A DNA stretch of 64,000 nt from assembly GCF_014467015.1 (NCBI RefSeq), contig NZ_CP058559.1, positions 3,534,001 through 3,598,000 on the forward strand, read 5' to 3'. The position numbers and the translations under genes are program-made. The notes below the pieces were generated by a model, which saw only the letters and a list, made by a program, of their open reading frames with translations, was not told the origin of the DNA and did not search any database. Position 1 is the first letter of the stretch, and every line of letters begins with the position of its first letter. Source of the DNA: Alkalicella caledoniensis. GTDB lineage: Bacteria; Bacillota; Proteinivoracia; Proteinivoracales; Proteinivoracaceae. Shown here piece after piece: positions 8,908-18,374 of this stretch.

Positions 8908-9363
8908 ATGGAGAAAGAGTATACATTATTCAACTTAAGCTTCCTGATTATCGTAGGTGTGATATTGATAGTTCTTTCAGCTGCGATATCATTTATCATT
9001 GCCACAAGGGTTGTGGCACCAAAGGAGGTCAATGTTGATAATGATAAAGAAATAGTTGAATTTACTGGAAAAACAGTACAATTAGGTGCCTTTACAACTG
9101 ATTTAAGGGACACTAACCGAAACAGAATAATAAGGGTTGAAATTTCTGTGGAAGTAGACGATAATAAAGCTATTGCTCAAATAGAAGAAAGATATATTCA
9201 ACTACAAGACCAAATCCTTTCAATTCTTAGGTCGAAAACTGCTGACGAATTAAAGGGAGAAGAAGGTAAAAAGGCATTGAGTGAAGAATTAAAGGTAGGT
9301 ATAGAACAATTTTTGTCACATAAAGTCGTAAATATATATTTTAAAGAGTTCATAGTACAATAA
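8908..9363 (+). CDS. fliL: FliL, flagellar basal body-associated protein
   Basis: A 151-residue protein with one N-terminal membrane segment (about 10–32) and a periplasm-side domain. It ends in the FliL pattern of VVNIYFKEFIVQ. FliL forms a ring around the stator and supports torque. AAAGGAGA lies nine bases before the ATG at 8908; an upstream in-frame TTG (8899) falls inside the ribosome site. Its position between motB and fliM agrees with the call. Confidence 0.9.
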   Translation: MEKEYTLFNLSFLIIVGVILIVLSAAISFIIATRVVAPKEVNVDNDKEIVEFTGKTVQLGAFTTDLRDTNRNRIIRVEISVEVDDNKAIAQIEERYIQLQDQILSILRSKTADELKGEEGKKALSEELKVGIEQFLSHKVVNIYFKEFIVQ

Positions 9364-9395
9364 TCCTAACAACCTACTTTAAGGAGGTGAGCTAA

Positions 9396-10391
9396 GTGTC
9401 AGAGATACTATCCCAATCGGAAATCGATGCATTATTATCTGCATTGTCTACGGGCGAAATAGATGTAGAAGAAGTTAAAAAGGAAGAAGAAAAAAGCAAA
9501 GTAAGGGTTTATGATTTTAGAAGGCCCAATAAGTTTTCTAAGGATCAAACTAGAACTTTACAAATGATACATGAAAACTTTGCTCGCCTTACAACCTCTT
9601 ATCTTTCCGCTAGCCTTAGAAATGTCGTGCAAGTATCTGTGGCTTCAGTGGACCAGACCACATATGAAGAATTTATCAGATCAGTTCCGAACCCTACTGT
9701 GATAAACCTCTTTTCTTTGAACTCAGAGGCTGGACAAGCCTTATTGGAAATAAACCCCAATATATCATTTGCAATCATAGATAGATTATTAGGCGGTCCT
9801 GGAGGAACTTTGAAAGAAGGAAGGCCTTTATCAGAAATAGAACAACGTATTATAAAAATGGTTACTGATAAATTACTACTTACATTAAACGATGCATGGT
9901 TCAACGTTTGTAATCTAAAAGCTAGGACTATGAAACTTGAAACCAATCCTCAGTTTTTGCAAATAGTCTCACCCAATGAAACTGTTGCTGTAATTGTTCT
10001 AAAGGTCATATTAGGTGATGCAGAAGGTTTTATGAACCTTTGTATACCTTTTATTTCACTAGAGAACTTGATAGATAACCTCAGCGCTCATTTTTGGTTT
10101 TCTCAGCAATCTACGGAAAAAGAGGCACCTAACCAACAATACGTGGAAGCGGGTCTAAAGAGAACACCACTGCCTGTTTCTGTAGAACTGGGTAAGGCTA
10201 ACGTTTCCGTTAAAGATATGCTAGAACTTCAAGTAGGTGATGTTATTACACTTGAAAAAGCTACTTCAGAGCATCTAGCAGTATATGTAAAAGAGAAACT
10301 TAAATTTTTAGGATCACCAGGGTTAATAAAGAATAAATTAGCCATTCAAATAACTGAAACCATTGAAGGAGAGGAGTGGGATAATGAGTGA
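9396..10391 (+). CDS. fliM: FliM, flagellar motor switch protein
   Basis: The 331-residue FliM begins with the CheY-P docking peptide SEILSQSEIDALLSAL. A CheC-like middle domain with LLGGPGGTLKEGRPLSEIEQ follows, and then a C-terminal FliN-like domain. FliM is the C-ring protein that senses phosphorylated CheY. The GTG start follows AAGGAGGTGAG. The stop codon overlaps the ATG of fliY. FliM and FliY carry nearly the same N-terminal docking peptide, as in Bacillus. Confidence 0.97.
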   Translation: MSEILSQSEIDALLSALSTGEIDVEEVKKEEEKSKVRVYDFRRPNKFSKDQTRTLQMIHENFARLTTSYLSASLRNVVQVSVASVDQTTYEEFIRSVPNPTVINLFSLNSEAGQALLEINPNISFAIIDRLLGGPGGTLKEGRPLSEIEQRIIKMVTDKLLLTLNDAWFNVCNLKARTMKLETNPQFLQIVSPNETVAVIVLKVILGDAEGFMNLCIPFISLENLIDNLSAHFWFSQQSTEKEAPNQQYVEAGLKRTPLPVSVELGKANVSVKDMLELQVGDVITLEKATSEHLAVYVKEKLKFLGSPGLIKNKLAIQITETIEGEEWDNE

Positions 10392-11478
10392 GATTCTAAC
10401 ACAAGCAGAAATTGATGCTCTTTTGTCTGCAGATTACAAAGCAGAGGACTCAGGACAAACTAAACTAACTGACTGGGAGAAGGATGCAATTGGAGAAATA
10501 GGCAATATTTCTTTTGGCTCTGCTGCTACCAGTCTATCAGCACTATTAAATCAACGGGTTGAGATAACCACTCCATATGTTGAATTAACATCCAAAAATA
10601 AAATTTCCGAAGATCATCCAGCACCATGTTTACAAGTTGAGGTAAGCTATACCGAGGGGATCGATGGAGCAAATGTCCTTATAATCCAACAACATGATGC
10701 TAAAATAATTGCAAACTTAATGATGGGTGGCGATGGTAAACCAGAAGGAGATGAGCTAACTGAGATAGATATAAGTGCTGTTTCAGAAGCTATGAATCAA
10801 ATGATGGGTGGATCTGCAACTGCACTATCCACCATATTTGGTAAAATGGTTAATATATCACCGCCCATAACCCAAACCATAGATCTGTCAGAAAGCACAA
10901 TCAATGGAGTGCTTTCATCAGAAGAATTAGTTGTCAAAGTTGCCTTTAGGATGGTTATTGGCAACCTTATTGATAGTGTGATTATGCAACTGCTTCCTTT
11001 GGACTTTTTCAGGGAACTAGTTAGTATGTTAACTGGCAACATAGAGGAGGTATCCCATGTGAAACAGACTACCCCCACGCCTACTAATACAAAAGAGAGG
11101 CACACAGAACCACAAGCAGTTTTCAGTGAAACACAAAGTAGTCCTAATGTAGCAAACACTGTGGACTACCAGATGGCACAATTTAGTGAGCTTGACACAA
11201 CACAAAATCAAACCCATAATCATAACATAGGGCTTATTATGGATGTTCCACTAGAGATAACAGTTGAATTAGGTCGTACCAAAAAGAAGATCAAAGATAT
11301 CTTATCTTTCGGTACAGGCTCTATTATTGAACTTGATAAAATGGCTGGTGAAACCTTTGATATTTTAGCAAATGGTAAGGTTATCGCAAAAGGAGAAGTT
11401 GTTGTTATAAATGAGAACTTCGGCGTAAGGATTACCAATATTTTGACACCAATGGAAAGAGTTCAAAAACTACAATAA
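10384..11478 (+). CDS. fliY: FliY, motor switch protein and CheY-P phosphatase
   Basis: About 364 residues. Order of parts: a CheY-P binding peptide (SEILTQAEIDALLSA); a CheC-type phosphatase domain with two active-site helices (EIGNISFGSAATSL and SEAMNQMMGGSATAL); a variable linker rich in Thr and Gln; and a C-terminal FliN domain starting MDVPLEITVELGRT. FliY replaces FliN in Firmicutes and removes phosphate from CheY-P at the switch. The ATG at 10384 overlaps the end of fliM and follows GGAGAGGAG. Confidence 0.95.
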   Translation: MSEILTQAEIDALLSADYKAEDSGQTKLTDWEKDAIGEIGNISFGSAATSLSALLNQRVEITTPYVELTSKNKISEDHPAPCLQVEVSYTEGIDGANVLIIQQHDAKIIANLMMGGDGKPEGDELTEIDISAVSEAMNQMMGGSATALSTIFGKMVNISPPITQTIDLSESTINGVLSSEELVVKVAFRMVIGNLIDSVIMQLLPLDFFRELVSMLTGNIEEVSHVKQTTPTPTNTKERHTEPQAVFSETQSSPNVANTVDYQMAQFSELDTTQNQTHNHNIGLIMDVPLEITVELGRTKKKIKDILSFGTGSIIELDKMAGETFDILANGKVIAKGEVVVINENFGVRITNILTPMERVQKLQ

Positions 11479-11498
11479 AAATAATGGAGGGATAAATT

Positions 11499-11861
11499 AT
11501 GAGTAAAAGAGTTATGATCGTTGACGATGCTGCTTTTATGAGAATGATGATTAAAGATATATTAGTTAAAAATGGTTACGATGTTGTAGCGGAAGCTGCA
11601 AATGGTGCAGAAGCTGTGGAAAAGTATAAGGAGCTAACACCAGATTTAGTTACTATGGATATCACCATGCCGGAGATGGATGGGGTAGCAGCCCTTAAAG
11701 AGATAAAGAAGCTTGATCCTAGTGCTAGGATAGTTATGTGTTCAGCAATGGGTCAGCAAGCCATGGTTATTGACGCTATTCAATCAGGAGCTAAGGATTT
11801 TATTGTTAAGCCATTCCAAAACGATAGAGTTTTAGAGGCTATTAAAAAAGCGGTAAGTTAA
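11499..11861 (+). CDS. cheY: CheY, chemotaxis response regulator
   Basis: A 120-residue single-domain receiver. The acidic pocket is Asp9/Asp10, the phospho-acceptor is Asp54 (in LVTMDITMPEMDG), the switch residue is Ser82 and the conserved lysine is Lys104 (IVKPF). CheY-P formed by CheA binds FliM and FliY to change rotation. ATGGAGGGA precedes the ATG. The position after fliY is the Bacillus order. Confidence 0.97.
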   Translation: MSKRVMIVDDAAFMRMMIKDILVKNGYDVVAEAANGAEAVEKYKELTPDLVTMDITMPEMDGVAALKEIKKLDPSARIVMCSAMGQQAMVIDAIQSGAKDFIVKPFQNDRVLEAIKKAVS

Positions 11862-11864
11862 AAA

Positions 11865-12248
11865 ATGTTAGATTCCATAAAATTAATGCTTCAGGGGTTT
11901 TTATTCCTTACTATACTAATCATACTGGTACTGTTAGCTGTATTTGTTATAAAGTTTGTAAATAAAAAAATGACTGCCACATCTAATAATTCTATGGAAA
12001 TTATCAGTGGACTTGCAATAAGTCCCAACAAAGGTGTGTACATCGTTAAAATTGTAAAAAGTTATTATGTAATTGGTTTAGGTGAGAATGTTAATCTTCT
12101 TAAAGAAATTACTGACCCCGAAGAAATAGAGATACTAAATGACTTAGAGGATGTAAGTTCTATAAATTTTACGGGGCAAGATTTTTCAAAGATTTTATCT
12201 AACCAAATATCCAAGCTAACTAAAGGTACAAAGGGAGAGGAAATGTAA
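11865..12248 (+). CDS. fliO: FliO (FliZ), flagellar export assembly protein
   Basis: A 127-residue protein with one membrane helix (about 8–31) and a small cytoplasmic domain. The domain holds the weak FliO pattern, MEIISGLAISPNKGVYIVKI followed by YYVIGLGENVNLLKEI. FliO promotes assembly of the FliP5FliR1 export gate core. It starts three bases after cheY and its stop overlaps the fliP start (TAATG). The family is divergent, and the position before fliP gives most of the confidence. Confidence 0.85.
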   Translation: MLDSIKLMLQGFLFLTILIILVLLAVFVIKFVNKKMTATSNNSMEIISGLAISPNKGVYIVKIVKSYYVIGLGENVNLLKEITDPEEIEILNDLEDVSSINFTGQDFSKILSNQISKLTKGTKGEEM

Positions 12249-13015
12249 TGTCAATAATTAAAAGGGGACTTCTTATTACAATTGTGGCTATAATTGTCCT
12301 ACTTTCCCTTTCACCAGTTTCATACGCTATAAACCATGAAGTGGCCCTACCCTCTATACAAATAGGTGTAGATGATTCAGATGACCCCCAGGAGATTGCA
12401 ACAAGTTTGCAAATATTGTTTATACTTACTATCCTATCTCTGGCCCCTGCAATTTTAATTCTTATGACATCTTTTACAAGAACAATTATTGTATTGTCCT
12501 TTGTGCGAAATGGCTTAGCCACACAACAGATGCCACCTAACCAGGTTTTAGTAGGTCTTGCTATCTTTATTACGTTCTTCATTATGGCTCCAGTTTGGGG
12601 AGAGGTAAATGAAAACGCATTGCAACCATATCTAAACAATGAAATTTCCCAAGAAGAAGCTGTAGAATTTGCACTAGACCCAGTTCGAGAATTCATGTTC
12701 AACAACACAAGGGAAAAGGATATAGCACTTTTTTTGAATTATTCTGGTGGAGAGCAACCTGAGACTCAAGAAGACGTTTCCACACTTGTTTTAATACCAG
12801 CCTTTGTCATAAGTGAACTGAAGACGGCTTTTCAGATAGGTTTTGTTATCTTTATACCTTTTCTAGTAATAGATATGGTTGTGGCTAGTACCCTTATGTC
12901 AATGGGTATGATGATGTTACCGCCGGTTATGATTTCTTTACCCTTTAAAATCCTATTATTTGTATTAGCTGATGGATGGAACCTTGTTATAAGGTCCATA
13001 CTTCACAGCTTTTAA
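12248..13015 (+). CDS. fliP: FliP, flagellar export gate protein
   Basis: The 255-residue protein starts with a signal-like hydrophobic stretch (about 6–27). The FliP core follows: the block ILMTSFTRTIIVLSFVRNGL near 75–94 and the C-terminal MGMMMLPPVMISLPFKILLF. FliP is the main component of the export gate pore. The ATG overlaps the stop of fliO, and the 3' end runs into the fliQ leader. Confidence 0.97.
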   Translation: MSIIKRGLLITIVAIIVLLSLSPVSYAINHEVALPSIQIGVDDSDDPQEIATSLQILFILTILSLAPAILILMTSFTRTIIVLSFVRNGLATQQMPPNQVLVGLAIFITFFIMAPVWGEVNENALQPYLNNEISQEEAVEFALDPVREFMFNNTREKDIALFLNYSGGEQPETQEDVSTLVLIPAFVISELKTAFQIGFVIFIPFLVIDMVVASTLMSMGMMMLPPVMISLPFKILLFVLADGWNLVIRSILHSF

Positions 13016-13029
13016 AGGGGGAAATAAAA

Positions 13030-13302
13030 ATGAGTCCAGAATATGTCATAGACTTAGGTAAAGAAGCACTGACAATGATTTTGCTACTTGCAGCACCCAT
13101 GTTAGGCTTAGGATTAGCTGTTGGGCTTTTAGTCAGTATATTACAGGCTACCACACAAATACAGGAACAAACTTTAACCTTTGTACCAAAAATAATAGCT
13201 GTTTTAGTGTCCATTATATTTTTTGGACCGTGGATGCTTAATTTAGTAGTTGACTTCACTGTAGAGCTATTTACAAACATCCCAAATATCATAGGGTTGT
13301 AA
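13030..13302 (+). CDS. fliQ: FliQ, flagellar export gate protein
   Basis: A 90-residue protein with two membrane hairpin helices, beginning SPEYVIDLGKEALTMILLLA and carrying the family motif SILQATTQIQEQTLTFVPKI. FliQ packs around FliP in the export gate. The ATG at 13030 follows AAGGGGGAAATAAAA. A longer in-frame start at 12976 would overlap fliP and has no ribosome site. FliR begins three bases downstream. Confidence 0.96.
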   Translation: MSPEYVIDLGKEALTMILLLAAPMLGLGLAVGLLVSILQATTQIQEQTLTFVPKIIAVLVSIIFFGPWMLNLVVDFTVELFTNIPNIIGL

Positions 13303-13304
13303 AA

Positions 13305-14084
13305 ATGGAATTACTAGACATAGTTAACAGTAACTTTTACACCTTCTTGCTTCTGACAGTTAGATTTACAGGTCTTTATTTGGGATCACCTGTTTTTGGG
13401 GGTAAGAATGTTCCTAATCATTTAAAAGTTGGCCTTGCCATTGGTTGTAGCCTATTGGTAACACCTATGCATAGCGTAGGTGTTACATTAGAGCAAATAG
13501 ATTTAACCATAATTTTATCAGTTTTTTCAGAACTTTTTGTGGGACTTTCCATAGGGTATATAACAATGCTGACATTCACTGCCATACAATTTGCAGGTCA
13601 ATTCATTGACGTCCAAATGGGTTTTGGTATAGTAAACGTTGTGGACCCACAATTTGGGAACCCAGTTCCCATAATAGGTAATTTTAAATATGTTTTTGCA
13701 CTATTATTACTACTTACAGTTAATGGCCATCACATGTTAATAGACGGTTTATTTAAAAGTGTGGAGCTTATTCCAGTAGGAACTGTAGCTATTGGTGAAA
13801 ATGTACTTATCTTTATCATAAGGTTATTCTTAGAATTATTTGTAATAAGCTTACAAATAGGGTTACCTATAATTGGTACTTTGTTTATTGTAGACGTAGG
13901 TTTGGGAATTGTTGCAAGAACAGTACCACAAATGAATGTTTTTGTGGTGGGTATCCCTTTGAAAATTATAATAGGCTTATCGGTTTTAATAATTACCTTT
14001 CCTTTATATATAAGATTGATAATGAGCATTTTCGAAAGGCTACATTCTAATATTTATCAATTTATTCAAATACTAGGCGGTTAA
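13305..14084 (+). CDS. fliR: FliR, flagellar export gate protein
   Basis: A 259-residue polytopic membrane protein with about six hydrophobic segments. It contains the FliR pattern GQFIDVQMGFGIVNVVDPQF (near 97–116) and the late VVGIPLKIIIGL segment. FliR completes the FliP/FliQ/FliR gate. It starts directly after fliQ and is followed after six bases by flhB, as expected for the export gate cluster. Confidence 0.96.
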   Translation: MELLDIVNSNFYTFLLLTVRFTGLYLGSPVFGGKNVPNHLKVGLAIGCSLLVTPMHSVGVTLEQIDLTIILSVFSELFVGLSIGYITMLTFTAIQFAGQFIDVQMGFGIVNVVDPQFGNPVPIIGNFKYVFALLLLLTVNGHHMLIDGLFKSVELIPVGTVAIGENVLIFIIRLFLELFVISLQIGLPIIGTLFIVDVGLGIVARTVPQMNVFVVGIPLKIIIGLSVLIITFPLYIRLIMSIFERLHSNIYQFIQILGG

Positions 14085-14090
14085 TATAAA

Positions 14091-15179
14091 ATGACCTTTA
14101 ACTTTAATCTTCAACTATTCTCCCAAGAAAAAACAGAAAAGGCGACTCCCAAAAAAAGGCAGGACTCTAGAAAAAAGGGCCAGGTACTAAAGTCACCAGA
14201 AATTAGTTCAGCATTTACATTACTGGTAACCTTTTCGGTGCTGAGATTTTGGATACCTTTTATGTTTGAAAGGTTAATTGGATTAATAGAATTTGTCCTT
14301 GTAAACTTAATTCATACAGAGATAGACTTTACCAGTGCCCTTCAATTGGCCTTACTTGCAATAGAAGAATTCGCTTACCTTTTTGCACCTATTGGAATTG
14401 CAGTTATGGCAATAGGGATAATAATTAACTACCTTCAAGTTGGGTCACTGTTTACAACGGATCCACTTAAAATGAAATTTAATAGATTAAACCCCATAGA
14501 AGGGTTCAAGAAACTATTTTCTAAAAAAAGTTTAGTTCAGCTGGTAAAGTCTATCCTAAAAATATCTGCCATAGGTTATGTGGTCTACCTGATAATTAGA
14601 AACCACATAAACAATTTGCCTGATATTATAGAAATGGACTTTTTAGTGGCACTTCTAAAAATTGGTGATACAGTCCTTAGGGTAGCTTTATTAAGCGGTG
14701 GAGTAATGGTGTTTATTGCATTACTTGATTACTTGTATAGCTGGTGGGAATTTGAACAGAATTTAAAGATGAGTAAACAGGAGATAAAAGATGAGTATAA
14801 ACAAATGGAAGGTGATCCTTTAATCAGGAGCAAGATTAAAGAGCGTCAAAGGATGATGGCAAGGCGTAGGATGATGCAAGATATCCCAAACGCTGATGTT
14901 ATCATCACAAACCCTACTCACTTTGCCATTGCATTAAAGTACGATCAAAACTCTGGACAAGCACCCACAGTAATCGCCAAGGGCCAAGACCTTGTGGCTC
15001 AGCAGATAAAAGAAGTTGCTAGGGAAAACAATATAGTTCTTTACGAAGATGTGGCCTTAGCAAGAAGCTTATATAAAGTAGTAGAAATTGGGGAACAGAT
15101 CCCTTTTGAATTTTTTAAAGCAGTAGCTGAAGTTTTAGCGTTTGTATATAAAGTAAAAGGCAGAGCAGTTAACATATAG
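14091..15179 (+). CDS. flhB: FlhB, flagellar export switch protein
   Basis: The 362-residue protein has a short N-terminal tail containing EKTEKATPKKRQDSRKKGQV, four membrane segments and a cytoplasmic autoprotease domain. The self-cleavage site NPTH is at residues 274–277. FlhB switches export from hook to filament subunits after contact with FliK. The intact NPTH argues that the switch is functional. The start ATG has only a weak ribosome site and probably depends on coupling to fliR. Confidence 0.97.
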   Translation: MTFNFNLQLFSQEKTEKATPKKRQDSRKKGQVLKSPEISSAFTLLVTFSVLRFWIPFMFERLIGLIEFVLVNLIHTEIDFTSALQLALLAIEEFAYLFAPIGIAVMAIGIIINYLQVGSLFTTDPLKMKFNRLNPIEGFKKLFSKKSLVQLVKSILKISAIGYVVYLIIRNHINNLPDIIEMDFLVALLKIGDTVLRVALLSGGVMVFIALLDYLYSWWEFEQNLKMSKQEIKDEYKQMEGDPLIRSKIKERQRMMARRRMMQDIPNADVIITNPTHFAIALKYDQNSGQAPTVIAKGQDLVAQQIKEVARENNIVLYEDVALARSLYKVVEIGEQIPFEFFKAVAEVLAFVYKVKGRAVNI

Positions 15180-15195
15180 TGGGAGTGGTTTCTTC

Positions 15196-17241
15196 ATGAA
15201 CAAAATAGGAGAATATGGCTTTATATTTCTAGTAGTGCTTATTGTTATGATGATGATAATTCCACTACCTCCAGGATTACTTGATTTCCTATTAATACTT
15301 AATATTTCTTTGGCTTTGACAATTCTACTGGTTACTATGTATATAAAAGAACCATTAGAATTTTCTATACTTCCTTCGATATTGCTAATAACTACGTTAT
15401 TTCGATTAGCATTAAATGTTTCTTCTACCAGACTTATTTTGCTAGGTAATGGTGAAAGGGTTAAAGTCATTAATGCCTTTGGTAACTTTGTAGTTGGTGG
15501 AGAAATCATAGTAGGTTTCATTATCTTTGCTATTTTAGTACTTATCCAGTTTCTTGTAATTACAAAAGGTGCTGAAAGGGTTGCAGAGGTTGCAGCAAGG
15601 TTTACCTTAGATGCTATGCCTGGAAAGCAGATGGCTGTTGATGCCGACTTAAATGCTGGCCTTATAACAGATCAAGAGGCAAAAATACGAAGGAGAACCG
15701 TGGAAAGGGAGGCAGATTTCTACGGAGCCATGGATGGAGCCAGTAAATTTGTTAAAGGCGATGCAATTGCTGGTATAATTATCACCTTTATCAACCTAGT
15801 TGGTGGATTAGTTATTGGTATGATAAACATGGGATTATCCTTTGGTGATTCATTGAGCACTTTTTCTTTACTATCCATAGGTGATGGGTTAGTTAGTCAA
15901 ATCCCTGCACTTTTAATTTCAACATCCACTGGTATTATGGTGACCAGAGCAGCATCTGAAAACAACTTAGGAGAAGAAGTAACAAGACAACTTTTTTCTA
16001 GCCCGAAGATACTTTTCTTAATATCTGGCTTATTGGCTTTTTTAGGCTTAATTCCTGGGCTACCCCCTACAGGTTTTTTAATGATGGCAGCCATTTTGGC
16101 CACCTTAGCATTCACTGTATCTAGAAAACAAAAAAATCAACTTCTAAGCGAAGCCCAAGAACAAGTTGCTTCGACTACAGAGGATATAGAAGTGGGTAAA
16201 CCTGAAATGGTTTACAATATGTTGCACGTAGATCCTTTAGAGCTAGAATTTGGTTATGGATTAATATCGGTTTTTGATCAGGAGCAAGGTGGTGACCTAT
16301 TAGACCGGGTTATTATGATAAGACGCCAAGTGGCCTCGGATCTAGGGTTAGTAGTTCCAATAATTAGAATTCGGGACAATATACAACTACCTTCTAATGA
16401 TTACTGTATAAAAATAAAGGGCTTAGAAGTAGCCCAGGGCACCGTAGAGCCATCAAAACTAATGGCCATGGACCCAGGGACAGCAACAGAGGAGATTCAA
16501 GGAGTTCAAACAACTGAGCCGGCCTTTGGTTTGCCTGCACTGTGGATTTCCACTAATGACAGGGAAAATGCAGAAGCTAAGGGATATACAGTGGTTGATC
16601 CTCCTTCTATTATAGCTACACATCTGACTGAAATAATTAAAAATCATGCCCACGAACTACTAGGAAGGCAAGAAGTTAAGTCACTTTTAGATAACATCAA
16701 AAAAACAAGTGGGGCTGTTGTGGATGAATTGGTTCCATCCATTTTAAGTGTTGGTGATATTCAAAAGGTTCTTAGCAATCTCTTAAGGGAAGGTGTTAGC
16801 ATCAAAAATCTAACAACCATATTAGAAGAGCTTGCAGATTATGGACCCCTTACGAAAGATCCAGATACACTTACAGAATACGTAAGGCAAGGCTTAGCAA
16901 GACAGATATCTAATACATTAAAAATGTTTGGTACTCCTTTATCTGTAATTACTTTAGATCAATCAATCGAGCAGCTTATTCAAGAATCTATCCAAAAAAC
17001 TGAACATGGAAATTACCTATCAATAGACCCTTCAAACACTCAACTTATAGTTAATAACTTGAGAGATGTATATGAAAAGTCCTTAAGTGATGGTTATCAA
17101 CCTATCATTTTGGCGGCTCCCTTGGTCAGATTTTACTTTAAACGCCTAGTTGAGACTAGTTTCCCTCATTTAGTAGTTGTCTCATATAGTGAATTGGATA
17201 TTAAACTAGAAGTTCAAGTTATTGGGACGGTGAAAATATGA
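15196..17241 (+). CDS. flhA: FlhA, flagellar export gate protein
   Basis: A 681-residue protein with about eight N-terminal membrane segments and a large cytoplasmic ring domain (from about 330). The FHIPEP signature region is present: PGKQMAVDADLNAGLI near 143–158 and RRTVEREADFYGAMDGASKF just after. FlhA forms the nonameric ring that receives chaperone-substrate complexes and uses proton motive force. The stop overlaps the ATG of flhF. Confidence 0.98.
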   Translation: MNKIGEYGFIFLVVLIVMMMIIPLPPGLLDFLLILNISLALTILLVTMYIKEPLEFSILPSILLITTLFRLALNVSSTRLILLGNGERVKVINAFGNFVVGGEIIVGFIIFAILVLIQFLVITKGAERVAEVAARFTLDAMPGKQMAVDADLNAGLITDQEAKIRRRTVEREADFYGAMDGASKFVKGDAIAGIIITFINLVGGLVIGMINMGLSFGDSLSTFSLLSIGDGLVSQIPALLISTSTGIMVTRAASENNLGEEVTRQLFSSPKILFLISGLLAFLGLIPGLPPTGFLMMAAILATLAFTVSRKQKNQLLSEAQEQVASTTEDIEVGKPEMVYNMLHVDPLELEFGYGLISVFDQEQGGDLLDRVIMIRRQVASDLGLVVPIIRIRDNIQLPSNDYCIKIKGLEVAQGTVEPSKLMAMDPGTATEEIQGVQTTEPAFGLPALWISTNDRENAEAKGYTVVDPPSIIATHLTEIIKNHAHELLGRQEVKSLLDNIKKTSGAVVDELVPSILSVGDIQKVLSNLLREGVSIKNLTTILEELADYGPLTKDPDTLTEYVRQGLARQISNTLKMFGTPLSVITLDQSIEQLIQESIQKTEHGNYLSIDPSNTQLIVNNLRDVYEKSLSDGYQPIILAAPLVRFYFKRLVETSFPHLVVVSYSELDIKLEVQVIGTVKI

Positions 17242-18374
17242 GAGTAAGAAGATACATGGTAAATAAGTTAGAAGAAGCTAAACCAGCCATACTTAGAGAT
17301 TTAGGTAAAGACGCAATTATTATAAGTACCAATAAAGTTAAAGCAAAAGGAATTAAAGGTCTTTTTGGTAAGTATCACTTTGAAGTTTTGGCAGCAGCAG
17401 ATAACAAAACAAGTACGGTAACACAAGAAAGCAAAATCAAGGCAAAACCTGTAACAACAACTGAAGTGGAACATCACGTAAAAAACAACGAATTAGAAAT
17501 GATTAAAAACGAGCTTAGGGAAAATCAAAAACTACTACAAAACGTAATTTCAGACTTAAGCAATGTATCAACTAATTTTCCTGAGGCATATGAAAAGCTT
17601 TTCAAAAAACTGGTATCACAAGGAATTATTGAAGGTAAAGCTAAAAAACTGATCCAAAAGCTACAAAAGATGTATACCAGTGATAGCAAAATTAACGCAT
17701 TTTTAATAGATGGGTTAAGAGATATAATGGTAAATGAGCTGGAAACAATAGCAAAACCTGAGGAAATTAGCGGAAATTATAGTATTGCTCTAGTGGGCCC
17801 TACTGGTGTTGGGAAAACAACCACTTTAGCAAAGATAGCTGCACACTCAGCTTTAAATAAACAAAAAAATGTAGGATTTATAACATTGGATAATTACCGT
17901 ATAGCAGCCACAGAACAATTGAAAATTTACGGTGATATACTTGATGTTCCAGTGGTTGTGGCAAATACAGTAAATGAATACGCAGAGGCCATGTCGGCCT
18001 TAAATCATAAAGAACAAGTATTTATTGACACAGCGGGAAGAAGCCATAAAAACACTGAACAACTTCTAGAACTGAAAAAATATTTTGATACCTTGGCTTT
18101 AGATCAGACTATTTTAGTGTTTAGTCTATCGACAAATTTTAAAGACTTACTACCCATATATAACACATTTAAAATATTTGAGCCAAAGGGATTAATATTA
18201 TCAAAGTTAGATGAAGTAGAAACCTATGGAAATATCTATAACATTATCACAGAGTTCAAACTACCTGTTTTTTACTACACAACTGGTCAGAGTGTTCCCG
18301 AAGATATAGTTGTGTTAAACAGTAGCCAGATCGTATCTAAAATACTAGATAACAATACTGGTGATGTTCAATGA
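17238..18374 (+). CDS. flhF: FlhF, SRP-like GTPase for flagellar placement
   Basis: The 378-residue protein has an N-terminal basic/variable region, an N domain and a C-terminal SRP-type GTPase. The P-loop GPTGVGKTTT lies at 187–196, then come DNYRIAATEQL, DTAGRS and LSKLDE. FlhF, with FlhG, sets the position and number of flagella. It overlaps flhA by four bases, and its stop overlaps the flhG ATG. Confidence 0.96.
   Translation: MRVRRYMVNKLEEAKPAILRDLGKDAIIISTNKVKAKGIKGLFGKYHFEVLAAADNKTSTVTQESKIKAKPVTTTEVEHHVKNNELEMIKNELRENQKLLQNVISDLSNVSTNFPEAYEKLFKKLVSQGIIEGKAKKLIQKLQKMYTSDSKINAFLIDGLRDIMVNELETIAKPEEISGNYSIALVGPTGVGKTTTLAKIAAHSALNKQKNVGFITLDNYRIAATEQLKIYGDILDVPVVVANTVNEYAEAMSALNHKEQVFIDTAGRSHKNTEQLLELKKYFDTLALDQTILVFSLSTNFKDLLPIYNTFKIFEPKGLILSKLDEVETYGNIYNIITEFKLPVFYYTTGQSVPEDIVVLNSSQIVSKILDNNTGDVQ

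Noticed and set aside
12220-12708. 162-codon minus-strand ORF over fliP
   Set aside because: Antisense shadow of fliP, a certain gene.
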